DNA of 64,000 nt from Paenibacillus sp. H1-7 (GTDB taxonomy: Bacteria; Bacillota; Bacilli; Paenibacillales; NBRC-103111): assembly GCF_022354825.1 (NCBI RefSeq), contig NZ_CP031168.1, forward strand, positions 2,543,501 through 2,607,500. The letters run 5' to 3'. Positions 43,231 to 52,197 of this stretch are shown in pieces. A model generated the notes under the pieces. That model was not told the DNA's origin. It did not search any database and saw nothing but the letters and a program-made list of their open reading frames with translations. Position numbers and translations under genes: made by a program. Numbering within the stretch: position 1 is the first letter of the stretch; every line of letters begins with the position of its first letter.

Positions 43231-44118
43231 TTATCCAAACCCGCGAAACCGCTGTCGGTATTTCGACGCCGGCTCCTGGACATACTTGCTGAACTGTCTT
43301 GCAAAATAATGCAGTGAAGAAAAACCAAGCTTGTAGGCGATTTCCGTAACCGGCATATTGGTTTCCCGCAAGTAAGCCTTGGCTTTGTCGAGCTTGCACT
43401 GCAATAAATAGTTTTGCGGGCTTGTCCCTGTCTGCTTACGGAACAGCTCGTACAAGTAAGCCGTGCTGATCCCGAACCTTTGCGCCCATTCGGTCACGCC
43501 GGCGTTAGCGGAATCCGCAAGCTCCAGACTTTCGATCATTTTTTCAATTCTTGGATCGTGGACGCTATTTTGCGGCTTCAAGGAATATTGTATGTAGCGG
43601 ATGAGAAACGATTCGAAATGCGCCCGCAGCAGCAGGTCGTTGCCTAGCGACTGCTCCGGATAAGTCTCAATCACGGTGAGGAACGATTCCATCCAGCTTA
43701 CGTTGTGAGGAACGCGGATTTGCACGGGAATCGTTATCCCTTCGGAAAATTCTACTTTTGCCGCGCACAGCTGCAGCTCGTATTCCGATGTGTAATAGCA
43801 ATTGAGCTTCCCGTCCCCCTTTAACTTCGGCGTAGAGGGTGAGAGCAGATCAACATAAACCGAGGCATGAACCATAGGATCATGCGGATCGGCCGCAAAC
43901 GTATGGGTAACGCCGGGAGCAATGTAAAACAGATCGCCTTGCTCGGCAGCCCACGACTGTTCGCCGATGGCAACCCTGCCCTTACCGGCCGGAATATAGA
44001 CAAAAAGGTGGACGTATGGCAGCCGGGGTCCTACAAGCTGTCCAGGCTTGAACGGATAAAAATTGGCGCTTAATATTCGCGATCGAAGCTCTGATAAATC
44101 GACGGTGCTTGTTTTCAT
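43231..44118 (-). CDS. AraC family regulator with N-terminal cupin sensor
   Basis: A 295-residue regulator. The N-terminal AraC-binding cupin contains FVYIPAGKGRVAIGEQSWAA and FYIAPGVTHTFAADPHDP. The C-terminal double helix-turn-helix (about 190-290) contains ISTAYLYELFRKQTGTSPQNYLL and MPVTEIAYKLGFSSLHYFARQFSKY. It is expected to activate the flanking alpha-galactosidase genes when a galactoside is bound. The ATG has GAGAGGGGA upstream and is divergent from the gene at 44353. Confidence 0.92.
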   Translation of the reverse strand: MKTSTVDLSELRSRILSANFYPFKPGQLVGPRLPYVHLFVYIPAGKGRVAIGEQSWAAEQGDLFYIAPGVTHTFAADPHDPMVHASVYVDLLSPSTPKLKGDGKLNCYYTSEYELQLCAAKVEFSEGITIPVQIRVPHNVSWMESFLTVIETYPEQSLGNDLLLRAHFESFLIRYIQYSLKPQNSVHDPRIEKMIESLELADSANAGVTEWAQRFGISTAYLYELFRKQTGTSPQNYLLQCKLDKAKAYLRETNMPVTEIAYKLGFSSLHYFARQFSKYVQEPASKYRQRFRGFG

Positions 44119-44240
44119 TCAGGCGTTCCCCTCTCGGGCAGATAGGTCTGTCTACACGTAAGGCTATCACGATTCGAGTCCTATGACAATATATTTTATC
44201 CTACAAATGTGCAAATGCTCTACGATTGGGTAAATGCAAT

Positions 44241-44254
44241 TGAAAACGCTCTTG
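44241..44254 (+). promoter_or_regulatory. cre-like operator upstream of second alpha-galactosidase
   Basis: TGAAAACGCTCTTG matches the cre consensus TGWAANCGNTNWCA at 12 of 14 positions and is followed at once by a TATAAT -10 sequence (44256-44261). Confidence 0.45.
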
Positions 44255-44352
44255 CTATAATAGGGATGTCCAATACTTGCTATCCCTATGACCGGATTTG
44301 CAAGTATTTAGTAGAGAATAAGACAATTTAATGCTATGGGAGTGTACTTGAG

Positions 44353-46146
44353 ATGCAGCTTACAGGAATTCAATTTATTCAAGATGCCGTGTCAATGGTT
44401 CGGGATGCCGAAGGTAAGACAGCGGAGCACGTCCGAATTTTAACGGAGTGGAAAGGCGAGACAGCATCTTTTCGCATTGTGAACGAAGGCAATCACGCGG
44501 TCAGCATAAAGGAAATCGTTCTTTTCAAAGGCGCTTGGCCGTATACGGGCAGCACCAAATTTTACGGTGAAGGCTACAGCATGCTGTCGCAGTACGGCGG
44601 CACCATCGGCGAGCCGAAGATGATCGGCAAATTCGATGACCGCAAGCATTACAAGCTGCCGGCGACGGAGGGCTTTTTCACAGCCTATAACTTCGTGCTG
44701 CTGTCACCTGAACCGGCCCGCCATTTATTGATGGGCTTTACCTCCTGCCACTGCTATACGGGAGAAATCCGTTTGGCTGACGGTCATTTCGAGGTTGTGC
44801 TTGATGGAGAGCAGCTGGTTCTGGAAGCGGGACAAAGCTGGGATCTGGAAACTTTCGCTATTATCGAGGGAAGCGATAGGGAAGCGCTGCTGGAGCAGTA
44901 TGCGGCACAGCTCGAAACGAATCACCCAAGACTCGAGACGAGCGGGATTCCGAACGGCTGGTGCTCCTGGTATTGCTTCGGTCCCGAGGTGACTGAGCAG
45001 GACATCTTCAATAATTTGCGCGCGATTGGCGAGCAAGTGCCGCAATTAAAATATATTCAAATCGACGACGGCTATCAGGCATACATGGGAGATTGGTTAA
45101 CGCCGGGCAAGTCGTTCAGCGATATGGAGAAGCTGTGCAAGCAAATCAAGGCCGAAGGCTTCGAGCCCGCGATCTGGGTCGCTCCGTTCATCGCACAAGA
45201 AGAGTCCGCCGTCTTCAAGGAGCATCCGGACTGGTTCATTCAAGACGACGAAGGGAAGCCGCTTGCATCGAATCGCATTTCGTTCGGAGGCTGGAGACAA
45301 GGCCCATGGTATATGCTGGACGGTACACACCCGGAAGCGCGCGACTATTTGCGTCACGTGTTCCGGACGATGCGTCAGGAGTGGGGCTGCCATTACTTCA
45401 AGCTCGATGCGAACATGTGGGGAGCGCTTCCCGGCGGCCGCCGCTATATTGCCGAAGCCACGAAGGTGGAGGCCTACCGGATGGGAATGGAAGCCGTACT
45501 GGAAGGGGCAGGTCAAGACAGTTTCCTGTTAGGCTGCAACGCGCCGATGTGGCCGTCGCTTGGAACGGTGCACGGCATGAGGGTTACAGGCGACATTGCG
45601 CGCAAATGGCCTGTGTTCGCATTGCTTGCGGCTGAGGGCTTCTCCCGCAACTGGCAGCATAACCGGCTGTGGATCAACGACCCGGATTGCATCGTGCTGG
45701 AGAACCGCAACATCAAGCTGATCGATCCGGACGGTACTGTTCGCCGCGGCTTGTCCTCCATAACGCCGGATGAGTTTATGTTCCACGCCGCCTACATCGT
45801 TGCTTCCGGAGGCATGGTGTTGTCCGGGGACGATATGGCGAATATGACCGAACGCAATCTGGACATGGTGAAAAAGGCGCTTACCACGCGCAATATAGCC
45901 GCCCGTTTCGACGACGACAGCTTCCGTGTCGGCCGCGTCTATGAGCCGGACCGCCAGCTGCTGTGCCTGTTTAACTGGGAGGAAACTCCGGCCACGCTGT
46001 CCATTACTCTGGATAAATCAGGCGATGTCGAGGATTTCTGGACCGGGGAGCCGCTCGGCCGATTTGAGGGGCAATTGACCTTGACCGATATGCCGGGACA
46101 TTCGGCGAGAGTTCTTGTCCTGAATCCTTCCTCCGCTGCTAACTAA
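44353..46146 (+). CDS. Clan GH-D alpha-galactosidase-like glycosidase (GH36-type)
   Basis: A 597-residue retaining glycosidase, shorter than and distinct from the enzyme at 40563. The barrel begins at GIPNGWCSWYCFGPEVTEQD. It continues with YIQIDDGYQAYMGDW, FEPAIWVAPFIAQEES, the predicted nucleophile Asp352 in YFKLDANMWG and the predicted acid/base Asp414 in GMRVTGDIARKW. A small C-terminal beta domain follows. This is the GH36/GH27/GH31-clan layout; substrate may be an alpha-galactoside or a related linkage. GGGAGTG precedes the ATG. It is cytoplasmic, with a sugar isomerase/epimerase following. Confidence 0.88.
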   Translation: MQLTGIQFIQDAVSMVRDAEGKTAEHVRILTEWKGETASFRIVNEGNHAVSIKEIVLFKGAWPYTGSTKFYGEGYSMLSQYGGTIGEPKMIGKFDDRKHYKLPATEGFFTAYNFVLLSPEPARHLLMGFTSCHCYTGEIRLADGHFEVVLDGEQLVLEAGQSWDLETFAIIEGSDREALLEQYAAQLETNHPRLETSGIPNGWCSWYCFGPEVTEQDIFNNLRAIGEQVPQLKYIQIDDGYQAYMGDWLTPGKSFSDMEKLCKQIKAEGFEPAIWVAPFIAQEESAVFKEHPDWFIQDDEGKPLASNRISFGGWRQGPWYMLDGTHPEARDYLRHVFRTMRQEWGCHYFKLDANMWGALPGGRRYIAEATKVEAYRMGMEAVLEGAGQDSFLLGCNAPMWPSLGTVHGMRVTGDIARKWPVFALLAAEGFSRNWQHNRLWINDPDCIVLENRNIKLIDPDGTVRRGLSSITPDEFMFHAAYIVASGGMVLSGDDMANMTERNLDMVKKALTTRNIAARFDDDSFRVGRVYEPDRQLLCLFNWEETPATLSITLDKSGDVEDFWTGEPLGRFEGQLTLTDMPGHSARVLVLNPSSAAN

Positions 46147-46232
46147 TGGTAGATGGGGACGGATATATATGGTAAAGTGTACTTGAATGCATGGCACTCA
46201 TCTTATCCTATATATGAATGGAGAGGTTTTCA

Positions 46233-47003
46233 TTGAGAATTGCCGCACAGCTCTATACTTTGAGAGAGTATTTGAAAACGCCGGAAGACATTGCACAAAC
46301 TTTGAAAAAAGTAAGAGAAATCGGTTACCGCGCCGTTCAAGTATCGGGGATCGGCCCGATTGACAACCAAGCGCTGAAGGACTTGTGCGATCGTGAAGAA
46401 CTGACCATTTGTGCTACGCACATCGGTTATCCCGATTTGAAAAACAATCTGGATGCGGTGATCGAGAAGCATAAAACATGGGGATGTCAATATGTCGGTC
46501 TTGGCGGTTTGCCGCAAGAATACCGGACAAGCGGAGAAGGCTACGCCGCATTCGCGAAAGAAGCTTCCGAAATCGGCAGAAGGCTGAAGGAAGCGGGACT
46601 GACCTTCATTTATCATAATCATAGCTTTGAGTTCGCCAACTTTGGCGGCAAGACGGGAATGGATATCTTGTTCGAGGAATCGGATCCATCCGCCTTCGAT
46701 TTTGAATTGGACGTGTATTGGGTTCAAGCCGGCGGAGCGGATCCGGCAGAATGGATTCGCAAAGTAAACGGCCGGATGAAGGTCGTTCACCTGAAGGACA
46801 TGGCTGTAACCGGAGATCGTCAGCAATTGTTTGCCGAAGTTGGAGAAGGCAACATGAACTTCTCCCGCATTTTGGACGCGTGTAACGAAATCGGAGTCGA
46901 GTGGGGTGCGGTTGAGCAGGACCAAACTTACGGACGCGATCCGTTCGAAAGTCTCGCCATCAGCTTTGCCAACCTGCAGAAGACAGGTAAAATCAACGTA
47001 TAA
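46233..47003 (+). CDS. Sugar phosphate isomerase/epimerase (AP-endonuclease-2-like TIM barrel)
   Basis: A 256-residue xylose-isomerase-like TIM barrel related to IolE/IolI and keto-sugar epimerases. It starts MRIAAQLYTLREYLKTPEDI and has GYRAVQVSGIGP, the metal-binding Glu/His/Asp region FIYHNHSFEFANFGGK, FDFELDVYWVQAGGADPAEW, VVHLKDMAV and WGAVEQDQT. The TTG at 46233 is preceded by GGAGAGG at a six-base spacing; the ATG at 46218 lies at the front of that site. It is probably cotranscribed with the glycosidase upstream and may epimerise or isomerise the released sugar. Confidence 0.85.
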   Translation: MRIAAQLYTLREYLKTPEDIAQTLKKVREIGYRAVQVSGIGPIDNQALKDLCDREELTICATHIGYPDLKNNLDAVIEKHKTWGCQYVGLGGLPQEYRTSGEGYAAFAKEASEIGRRLKEAGLTFIYHNHSFEFANFGGKTGMDILFEESDPSAFDFELDVYWVQAGGADPAEWIRKVNGRMKVVHLKDMAVTGDRQQLFAEVGEGNMNFSRILDACNEIGVEWGAVEQDQTYGRDPFESLAISFANLQKTGKINV

Positions 47004-47013
47004 TACGAATCAC

Positions 47014-47056
47014 ATCCCGTACGTTTGCTTTTGCAGCCGTGCGGGATTTTTTTTGA
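47014..47056 (+). terminator. First of two tandem terminators
   Basis: Arms ATCCCGTACG and CGTGCGGGAT (with one wobble pair), followed by a run of eight or more T. Confidence 0.8.
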
Positions 47057-47076
47057 ATAAGGTATGGCGACAAATG

Positions 47077-47107
47077 CCTGCATCCGGTAACCGGGGCAGG
47101 TTTTTTT
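47077..47107 (+). terminator. Second tandem terminator
   Basis: Arms CCTGCATCCGG and CCGGGGCAGG around TAA, then seven T, 21 bp after the first terminator. Confidence 0.8.
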
Positions 47108-47180
47108 GCTGCCGCATTGCCAAATTTAGTTGCATACGATATTATTGTCATAACAACAAATGAAGAGGGAGGGATAAGTT

Positions 47181-47648
47181 ATGGAACATTACGATCTCGA
47201 CGGATCGTACGGATTTTTGCTCGGCAAAGCGTACCGCCGAATGGTGCAGCTGCTGCTGCAGCGATTTAAGCCTTTCAACATCACTCCGGAGCAATGGAGC
47301 GTGCTGTGCCGGCTGCAGGGCAATGACGGAATCAGCCAGAAGGAGCTTGCCGCGCGTGCGGATAAGGACCCTCCGACGACGACCCGCATTCTGGACGTTA
47401 TGGAACGCAAAGGCTGGGTCCGCAGGGAATTGAATGCGGAGGACCGCCGGTCGTTCGGCGTCTATTCGACGCCCGAGGGAGTGAAACTGGCACAGCAGCT
47501 GACAGCCATTGAGCTGCAGACGCTGCTCGACGCTGCCCGGGATATTCCTAAGGAGCAATTGGAGCTTTTCAAACAGCTCCTGCGGCAAATCAGCCAAGCC
47601 GCCGAACAGCTTAACGAAAGCCAGCAAACCGGCGGATCGGAGCAATAA
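47181..47648 (+). CDS. MarR family transcriptional regulator
   Basis: A 155-residue dimeric winged-helix repressor. The MarR signature is seen from ITPEQWSVLCRLQGNDGISQ through ELAARADKDPPTTTRILDVM and ERKGWVRRELNAEDRRSFGV, followed by a long C-terminal helix. It precedes an MFS efflux-type transporter by about 55 bp, and the pair probably responds to a toxic compound. GAGGGAGGGAT precedes the ATG. Confidence 0.92.
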   Translation: MEHYDLDGSYGFLLGKAYRRMVQLLLQRFKPFNITPEQWSVLCRLQGNDGISQKELAARADKDPPTTTRILDVMERKGWVRRELNAEDRRSFGVYSTPEGVKLAQQLTAIELQTLLDAARDIPKEQLELFKQLLRQISQAAEQLNESQQTGGSEQ

Positions 47649-47702
47649 AGCTTGCCGAATATGAATTGAATTAAAATGAGCATCCAGAAGGGACAACCAA
47701 GT

Positions 47703-49025
47703 ATGACTGCCTCACAAGCATCACGAGTATCGGAAGCTTCACAAGCACCACTAGCTTCATCAGCGTCACCGGTATCAACTGCTGCACAAGCCGCGCAGGC
47801 GGCACAAGCAGCTCCGCTCAAGGCTTCGCAGCCGTCATCGTCCAAGCTCTGGACGATGAATTTTATTTTTTTAACGCTGTGTAATTTATGCGTCTATTTG
47901 AATTTGCAAATGATTACGCCGTCGCTGCCCGCTTATGTGTCCGCGACCTTCGGAAGCACCGGGACTACCATCAGCTTTGTAATCAGCTTGTTTGCCGTCT
48001 CCGCCATTGCGACCCGATTATTCGCGGGAAAATGGTTCGAGCTGCTCGGTCAACGAAGACTCATGCTGATCGGACTTATCGTCTATGCGGTGTCGACTGC
48101 AGGATATGCCTATGTTCAATGGATGGGCTCCCTGCTGGCGCTCAGGGTGCTATACGGAATCGGATTCGCTATCGCAGGCACCGCCTTCGGAACGCTCGCT
48201 TCCGAGATCATCCCGAAAAACCGGATGGGTGAAGGGATGGGCTACTTCGGTCTATCGACCAGCCTGTCTATGTCCATTGCGCCGGTTATCGGTCTATGGC
48301 TGCTGAACGATTACGGATTCAATACCTTAATAGGAGCCTCATCCGTACTGGCCGTTGCCGTATTCCCGTTGGCGCTGATGATCCGGTTCTCATCCCAACC
48401 GCGTGTTGCCTCCGCTGCGCCAACCGTACTACCCAAGAAAAGGAGCTCCATGTGGGAAAGAGGGGCATTGTTTCCATGCGTCCTGAATTTGCTGCTCTCC
48501 GTGACCTATGGCGGACTTATCACTTTCATTGCTTTATTCGGCAAAGAGACGTCGCTCGGCAACGTCGGATGGTTTTTCTTATTTAATGCATTAATGGTGG
48601 TCGTCATTCGCCCCTTTTCCGGCAAGCTGTTTGATCGCAAAGGCCATGCGGCCGTACTGCCGACCGGGGCTCTGTTCACGGCGTTCGGGCTGGTGCTGCT
48701 GTCGTTTTCTTCCGGCATGGGCCTGTTGATTGTATCCGCGCTTTGCTACGGCATCGGATACGGGATGCTGCAGCCTTCGCTGCAGGCGTGGACGATTCAG
48801 CGGAGCGCACCGGACCGCCGCGCAGTGGCGACCGGGATGTTCTATAACTCGATCGACCTTGGAATCGCCATGGGATCGGTTTGCTTCGGTTTTGTCGCAT
48901 CGGCAGCCGGATACGCCGGGATGTATCGCATATCCGCTCTCAGTATGCTCATTTTCCTTATCTTGTATGTTTGGCATGTCATCGGCGCAAGTCGCACACA
49001 ACCAACCGGCAAAGGCAATGCCTAA
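47703..49025 (+). CDS. MFS transporter with Ala/Ser-rich N-terminal extension
   Basis: A 440-residue major facilitator with twelve predicted membrane segments (FIFLTLCNLCVYLNLQMITP, VIGLWLLNDYGFNTLIGAS, AVATGMFYNSIDLGIAMGS and others). The motif A-like loop is seen as GKWFELLGQRRLM and the second-half equivalent as GKLFDRKGHAA. It resembles drug/arabinose-type exporters. The first 45 residues are an unusual low-complexity run of Ala, Ser, Gln and Pro, coded by repeated GCX-TCX-CAA triplets. AGAAGGGA suits the ATG at 47703 better than the one at 47676. Coupled with the MarR gene. Confidence 0.9.
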   Translation: MTASQASRVSEASQAPLASSASPVSTAAQAAQAAQAAPLKASQPSSSKLWTMNFIFLTLCNLCVYLNLQMITPSLPAYVSATFGSTGTTISFVISLFAVSAIATRLFAGKWFELLGQRRLMLIGLIVYAVSTAGYAYVQWMGSLLALRVLYGIGFAIAGTAFGTLASEIIPKNRMGEGMGYFGLSTSLSMSIAPVIGLWLLNDYGFNTLIGASSVLAVAVFPLALMIRFSSQPRVASAAPTVLPKKRSSMWERGALFPCVLNLLLSVTYGGLITFIALFGKETSLGNVGWFFLFNALMVVVIRPFSGKLFDRKGHAAVLPTGALFTAFGLVLLSFSSGMGLLIVSALCYGIGYGMLQPSLQAWTIQRSAPDRRAVATGMFYNSIDLGIAMGSVCFGFVASAAGYAGMYRISALSMLIFLILYVWHVIGASRTQPTGKGNA

Positions 49026-49042
49026 ATTCAGCAATTACCGTG

Positions 49043-49099
49043 AGCACCCCAAAGTGCTAGCAGAACATAAACGTTCATGCTAACACTACGGGGTGCTTT
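49043..49099 (+). terminator. Rho-independent terminator after MFS gene
   Basis: Arms AGCACCCC-AA-AGTG-TAGCA and TGCTAACACTACGGGGTGCT, followed by TTTT. Confidence 0.85.
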
Positions 49100-49182
49100 T
49101 CGTCTATAATGTGACGCACTTAATCTGATAAAAGTTTTTATTATGTGCAATAAATAATTATATATTGCGTCATAATAATAAT

Positions 49183-49193
49183 TATGATATACC
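49183..49193 (+). promoter_or_regulatory. Candidate CcpN-type box upstream of gapB
   Basis: TATGATATACC matches the B. subtilis CcpN consensus TRTGHYATAYW at 10 of 11 positions, as I recall that consensus. A weaker match (TGTGCAATAAA) is at 49144-49154. Both lie in the 209-bp AT-rich gapB promoter region. Confidence 0.4.
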
Positions 49194-49234
49194 ATATATA
49201 GAAGTGCTACACGCTATTGAGGGAGGAAGACAAC

Positions 49235-50275
49235 ATGACAAGAGGCATTGGAATCAGCGGCATGGGCAGAATCGGGAGACTATTGGTAAGAAGGTTGTGT
49301 TCCGACCCGACATCGTCCAAGACATTGAAAGCGATTAATTCCATTTATCCGGCAGAAACGGTTGCTCATTTATTGAAGTATGATTCCGTTCACGGTACCT
49401 GGGATGCTCAAATCTCCGTCGAGGAACAAGGGCTTGTCATTAACGGGCACAAGGTGAAAGTGGTCTATGAGCGTGATCCTGTCCATATTCCATGGGCCAG
49501 CTTGAATGTTGATCTTGTAATGGACGCTACCGGAAAATTCAATGATCGCCAAGGAGCTTCCAAGCATTTGGAAGCCGGAGCGGCCTCCGTCATCGTAACC
49601 GCGCCGGGACAGCAAATGGATTTGACGGTCGTCATGGGCGTCAATGATAAGCAATATGATCCTTCGCGCCATACCATTTTGTCCGCGGCGTCCTGCACGA
49701 CCAACTGCGTTGCGCCGGTTCTAAGCATTCTCGATCAGGCGTTCCAAGTGAAGCGCGGATGGATGACCACGATTCACGCGTTTACATCCGATCAGAATCA
49801 TCTCGATAACCCGCACAAGGATTTGCGCAGAGCGCGTGCCTGCACGCAATCCATTATTCCTACGACAACCGGAGTAGGGAAAGCGCTTGCGGATGTGATC
49901 CCGCATTTGGCGCCTCATATTGAGGGCATCTCGATCCGGGTTCCTACACAGGACGTATCGTTAATCGATTTGACCGTTCAAGTAGCGAAGCCGGCTGAGC
50001 TCGATGAAGTCAAAGCGCAGCTGCGCAAAGCGGCCGAAGGCCCGTTCGCCGGCTACGTTCAATATATAGAAGATCCATTGGTATCCGCCGACTTTGTCGG
50101 ATGCTCCAAATCCGCTGTTATCGACGGCCTTTCCGTCATGGTGTCGGGCGACCAGATCAAAGTGCTTGCCTGGTACGACAATGAATGGGCCTATGCATGC
50201 CGTGTTATTGAATTATCACATACTGTTAGTGAAAGGATGGGACAATTATGCGAAGCATCTCTGGCGGCCATTTAA
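49235..50275 (+). CDS. gapB: Glyceraldehyde-3-phosphate dehydrogenase, gluconeogenic GapB type
   Basis: A 346-residue type I GAPDH. It shows the Rossmann motif GISGMGRIGRLLVRR, the catalytic Cys154 in SAASCTTNC, and a histidine in TTIHAFTSDQNHLDNPHKDL, followed by TTGVGKALADVIP and WYDNEWAYACR. It does not have the usual NAD-specific Asp after the first strand cluster, and divergence from glycolytic Gap suggests the NADP-dependent GapB form. The neighbouring pckA supports a gluconeogenic role. GGGAGGA precedes the ATG at 49235. The 3' end overlaps the start of an SR1P-like peptide gene. Confidence 0.9.
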   Translation: MTRGIGISGMGRIGRLLVRRLCSDPTSSKTLKAINSIYPAETVAHLLKYDSVHGTWDAQISVEEQGLVINGHKVKVVYERDPVHIPWASLNVDLVMDATGKFNDRQGASKHLEAGAASVIVTAPGQQMDLTVVMGVNDKQYDPSRHTILSAASCTTNCVAPVLSILDQAFQVKRGWMTTIHAFTSDQNHLDNPHKDLRRARACTQSIIPTTTGVGKALADVIPHLAPHIEGISIRVPTQDVSLIDLTVQVAKPAELDEVKAQLRKAAEGPFAGYVQYIEDPLVSADFVGCSKSAVIDGLSVMVSGDQIKVLAWYDNEWAYACRVIELSHTVSERMGQLCEASLAAI

Positions 50276-50442
50276 ATTTGGGGGTTATTCTGTGCAAGCA
50301 TTGCGGAGAAATGATCGACACGGTCGATACGGACAGAGTTATCGTTTACTATAGCCAATGCGAACAGGAGCTATGCAAGCAATCGGCATGCATGAAGCAG
50401 CTGAACGATACGAATGACACGACAAAAATGAAAACAGCGTAG
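50248..50442 (+). CDS. GapA-binding peptide SR1P-like small protein
   Basis: A 64-residue peptide resembling B. subtilis SR1P, the 39-residue peptide of the dual-function RNA SR1 that binds GapA and promotes its interaction with RNase J1. The core LGVILCKHCGEMIDTVDTDR, then VIVYYSQCEQELC, has the C-x2-C and C-x4-C pattern and the hydrophobic positions of that family. AAGGATGGG precedes the ATG at 50248, which overlaps gapB by 28 bp. A TTG at 50278 would start exactly at the family's usual MG position but has a weak site. Its place between gapB and pckA is notable. The recognition is from memory of the family, by eye. Confidence 0.7.
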   Translation: MRSISGGHLNLGVILCKHCGEMIDTVDTDRVIVYYSQCEQELCKQSACMKQLNDTNDTTKMKTA

Positions 50443-50457
50443 GAGAGGGTCCGCATT

Positions 50458-52053
50458 ATGGCAAAAAGCAGAGAAGCAATATTGGAACCGACGGATTTTA
50501 TGAATACGGAGCTTGTGCACCGCAACTTGTCCGTCAGCCGTCTCATCGAAACCGCTATTCACAAAAAGGAGGCAACTCTTGCCTCTTCCGGTGCGCTGCG
50601 CGCCACTACAGGCACTTATACAGGACGCTCTCCGAAGGATAAATATATCGTGCAGGAACCGTCCGTTATGAAATCGGTCGCATGGGGACCGGTGAACCGG
50701 CCGATATCCGAGGCTCAGTTCGACAAGCTGTATCATAAGGCACTGGATTATATGCACGAGCGCGAGCTGTTTGTATTTGACGGTTTCGCCGGTGCCGACA
50801 ACGAGTACAGGCTGCCGATTCGCGTCGTTAACGAGCGGGCCTGGCACAATCTGTTCGTCCGCCAGCTGTTCATTCGTCCAACGAAGGAGCAATTGGAGCT
50901 GCATGTACCGGAATTTACCGTCATTGCCTTGCCTGGCTTGAAGGCGGATCCGGCGGTTGACGGAACGAGATCGGAAACGTTCATTATCATTTCCTTTGAG
51001 AAACGGGTCGTCCTTATCGGCGGAACCGAATATGCGGGTGAGATGAAAAAATCGATCTTCAGCGTCCTCAACTACCTGCTGCCTTTTGAAGGCGTATTTC
51101 CGATGCACTGCTCGGCGAATGTCGGCGAGAAAGGCGATGTCGCCTTGTTCTTCGGCTTGTCCGGCACGGGCAAAACGACGCTCTCGGCCGACCCGAACCG
51201 CCGTTTGATCGGCGATGACGAGCACGGCTGGTCGGACCGCGGCGTGTTCAATTTCGAAGGCGGATGCTATGCCAAATGCATCGGCTTGACCGAGGAAAAG
51301 GAGCCGCAAATATGGAATGCCATCCGCTATGGCACCGTATTGGAAAATGTCGTCCTTGATCCGGACAGCAAGCAGGCGGATTATGCCGACAATTCGATTA
51401 CCGAAAATACGCGAGCCGCATATCCGGTCGAGTTTATCGCTAACGCCGTAATCCCGGGAGCAGCCGGACATCCCGAGGTCATCCTGTTCCTGACAGCCGA
51501 CGCTTTTGGCGTACTTCCGCCGATTGCCAAGCTGACCAAGGAACAAGCGATGTATCATTTCCTGTCCGGCTACACATCCAAGCTCGCGGGAACCGAGAGA
51601 GGCGTTACGGAACCGGAAGCGACGTTCTCCTCCTGCTTCGGCGCTCCGTTCCTGCCGCTTAGTCCGAGCGTGTACGCCGAAATGCTGGGCAATAAAATCG
51701 ACCGGCATCAAGCGCGCGTGTATCTGGTCAACACAGGCTGGTCCGGCGGCAGCTACGGCGTAGGCAAGCGCATGAATCTGGCCTATACAAGAGCTATGGT
51801 TACAGCAGCCTTAAACGGTACCTTGGAGCAAGCCTCATTCACCGCCGATCCGATCTTTGGCGTGTGGATCCCCGATCATGTGGACGGAGTGCCTGCCGAC
51901 GTATTGCAGCCCCGCGGGACATGGACGGATCACACGGAATACGAAACCAAGGCCCGTGATTTGGCGAGCCGCTTCGCTCACAACTTTGAAAAGTTCACAG
52001 ATGCAGCGGATGCGGTTCGTAATGCCGGACCTAAGCCGGACGCTTTGCTTTGA
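50458..52053 (+). CDS. pckA: Phosphoenolpyruvate carboxykinase (ATP)
   Basis: Converts oxaloacetate and ATP to phosphoenolpyruvate, the entry step of gluconeogenesis. The 531-residue length is normal. The motifs present are [11 protein letters not shown] (substrate), [20 protein letters not shown] and the P-loop [36 protein letters not shown] (kinase 2 and metal) and [21 protein letters not shown] precedes the ATG. It lies 15 bp after the SR1P-like ORF, so gapB, the peptide and pckA are probably one transcript or share control. Confidence 0.97.
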   Translation: MAKSREAILEPTDFMNTELVHRNLSVSRLIETAIHKKEATLASSGALRATTGTYTGRSPKDKYIVQEPSVMKSVAWGPVNRPISEAQFDKLYHKALDYMHERELFVFDGFAGADNEYRLPIRVVNERAWHNLFVRQLFIRPTKEQLELHVPEFTVIALPGLKADPAVDGTRSETFIIISFEKRVVLIGGTEYAGEMKKSIFSVLNYLLPFEGVFPMHCSANVGEKGDVALFFGLSGTGKTTLSADPNRRLIGDDEHGWSDRGVFNFEGGCYAKCIGLTEEKEPQIWNAIRYGTVLENVVLDPDSKQADYADNSITENTRAAYPVEFIANAVIPGAAGHPEVILFLTADAFGVLPPIAKLTKEQAMYHFLSGYTSKLAGTERGVTEPEATFSSCFGAPFLPLSPSVYAEMLGNKIDRHQARVYLVNTGWSGGSYGVGKRMNLAYTRAMVTAALNGTLEQASFTADPIFGVWIPDHVDGVPADVLQPRGTWTDHTEYETKARDLASRFAHNFEKFTDAADAVRNAGPKPDALL

Positions 52054-52064
52054 TAAAACAACTC

Positions 52065-52107
52065 AAAAAGGCCCTTGAGTGCCGCTGCGGCACTAAGGGC
52101 CTTTTGC
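52065..52107 (+). terminator. Rho-independent terminator after pckA
   Basis: Arms AAAAAGGCCCTTGAGTGCCGC and GCGGCACTAAGGGCCTTTT, a very stable stem. Confidence 0.93.
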
Positions 52108-52197
52108 ATGTCGCCGTAAGGAACGGTTCCTGTTGTGATGCTGCGAGAGGCGGCCGTATGATAGGATAACCGCTGCTGTCTAGGAGGATGAATCGAT

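Noticed and set aside
49141..49200. FNR- or Fur-like palindromes in the AT-rich gapB upstream region
   Set aside because: Matches are partial and expected by chance at this AT content; only the CcpN-like box is kept, because of the gene context.
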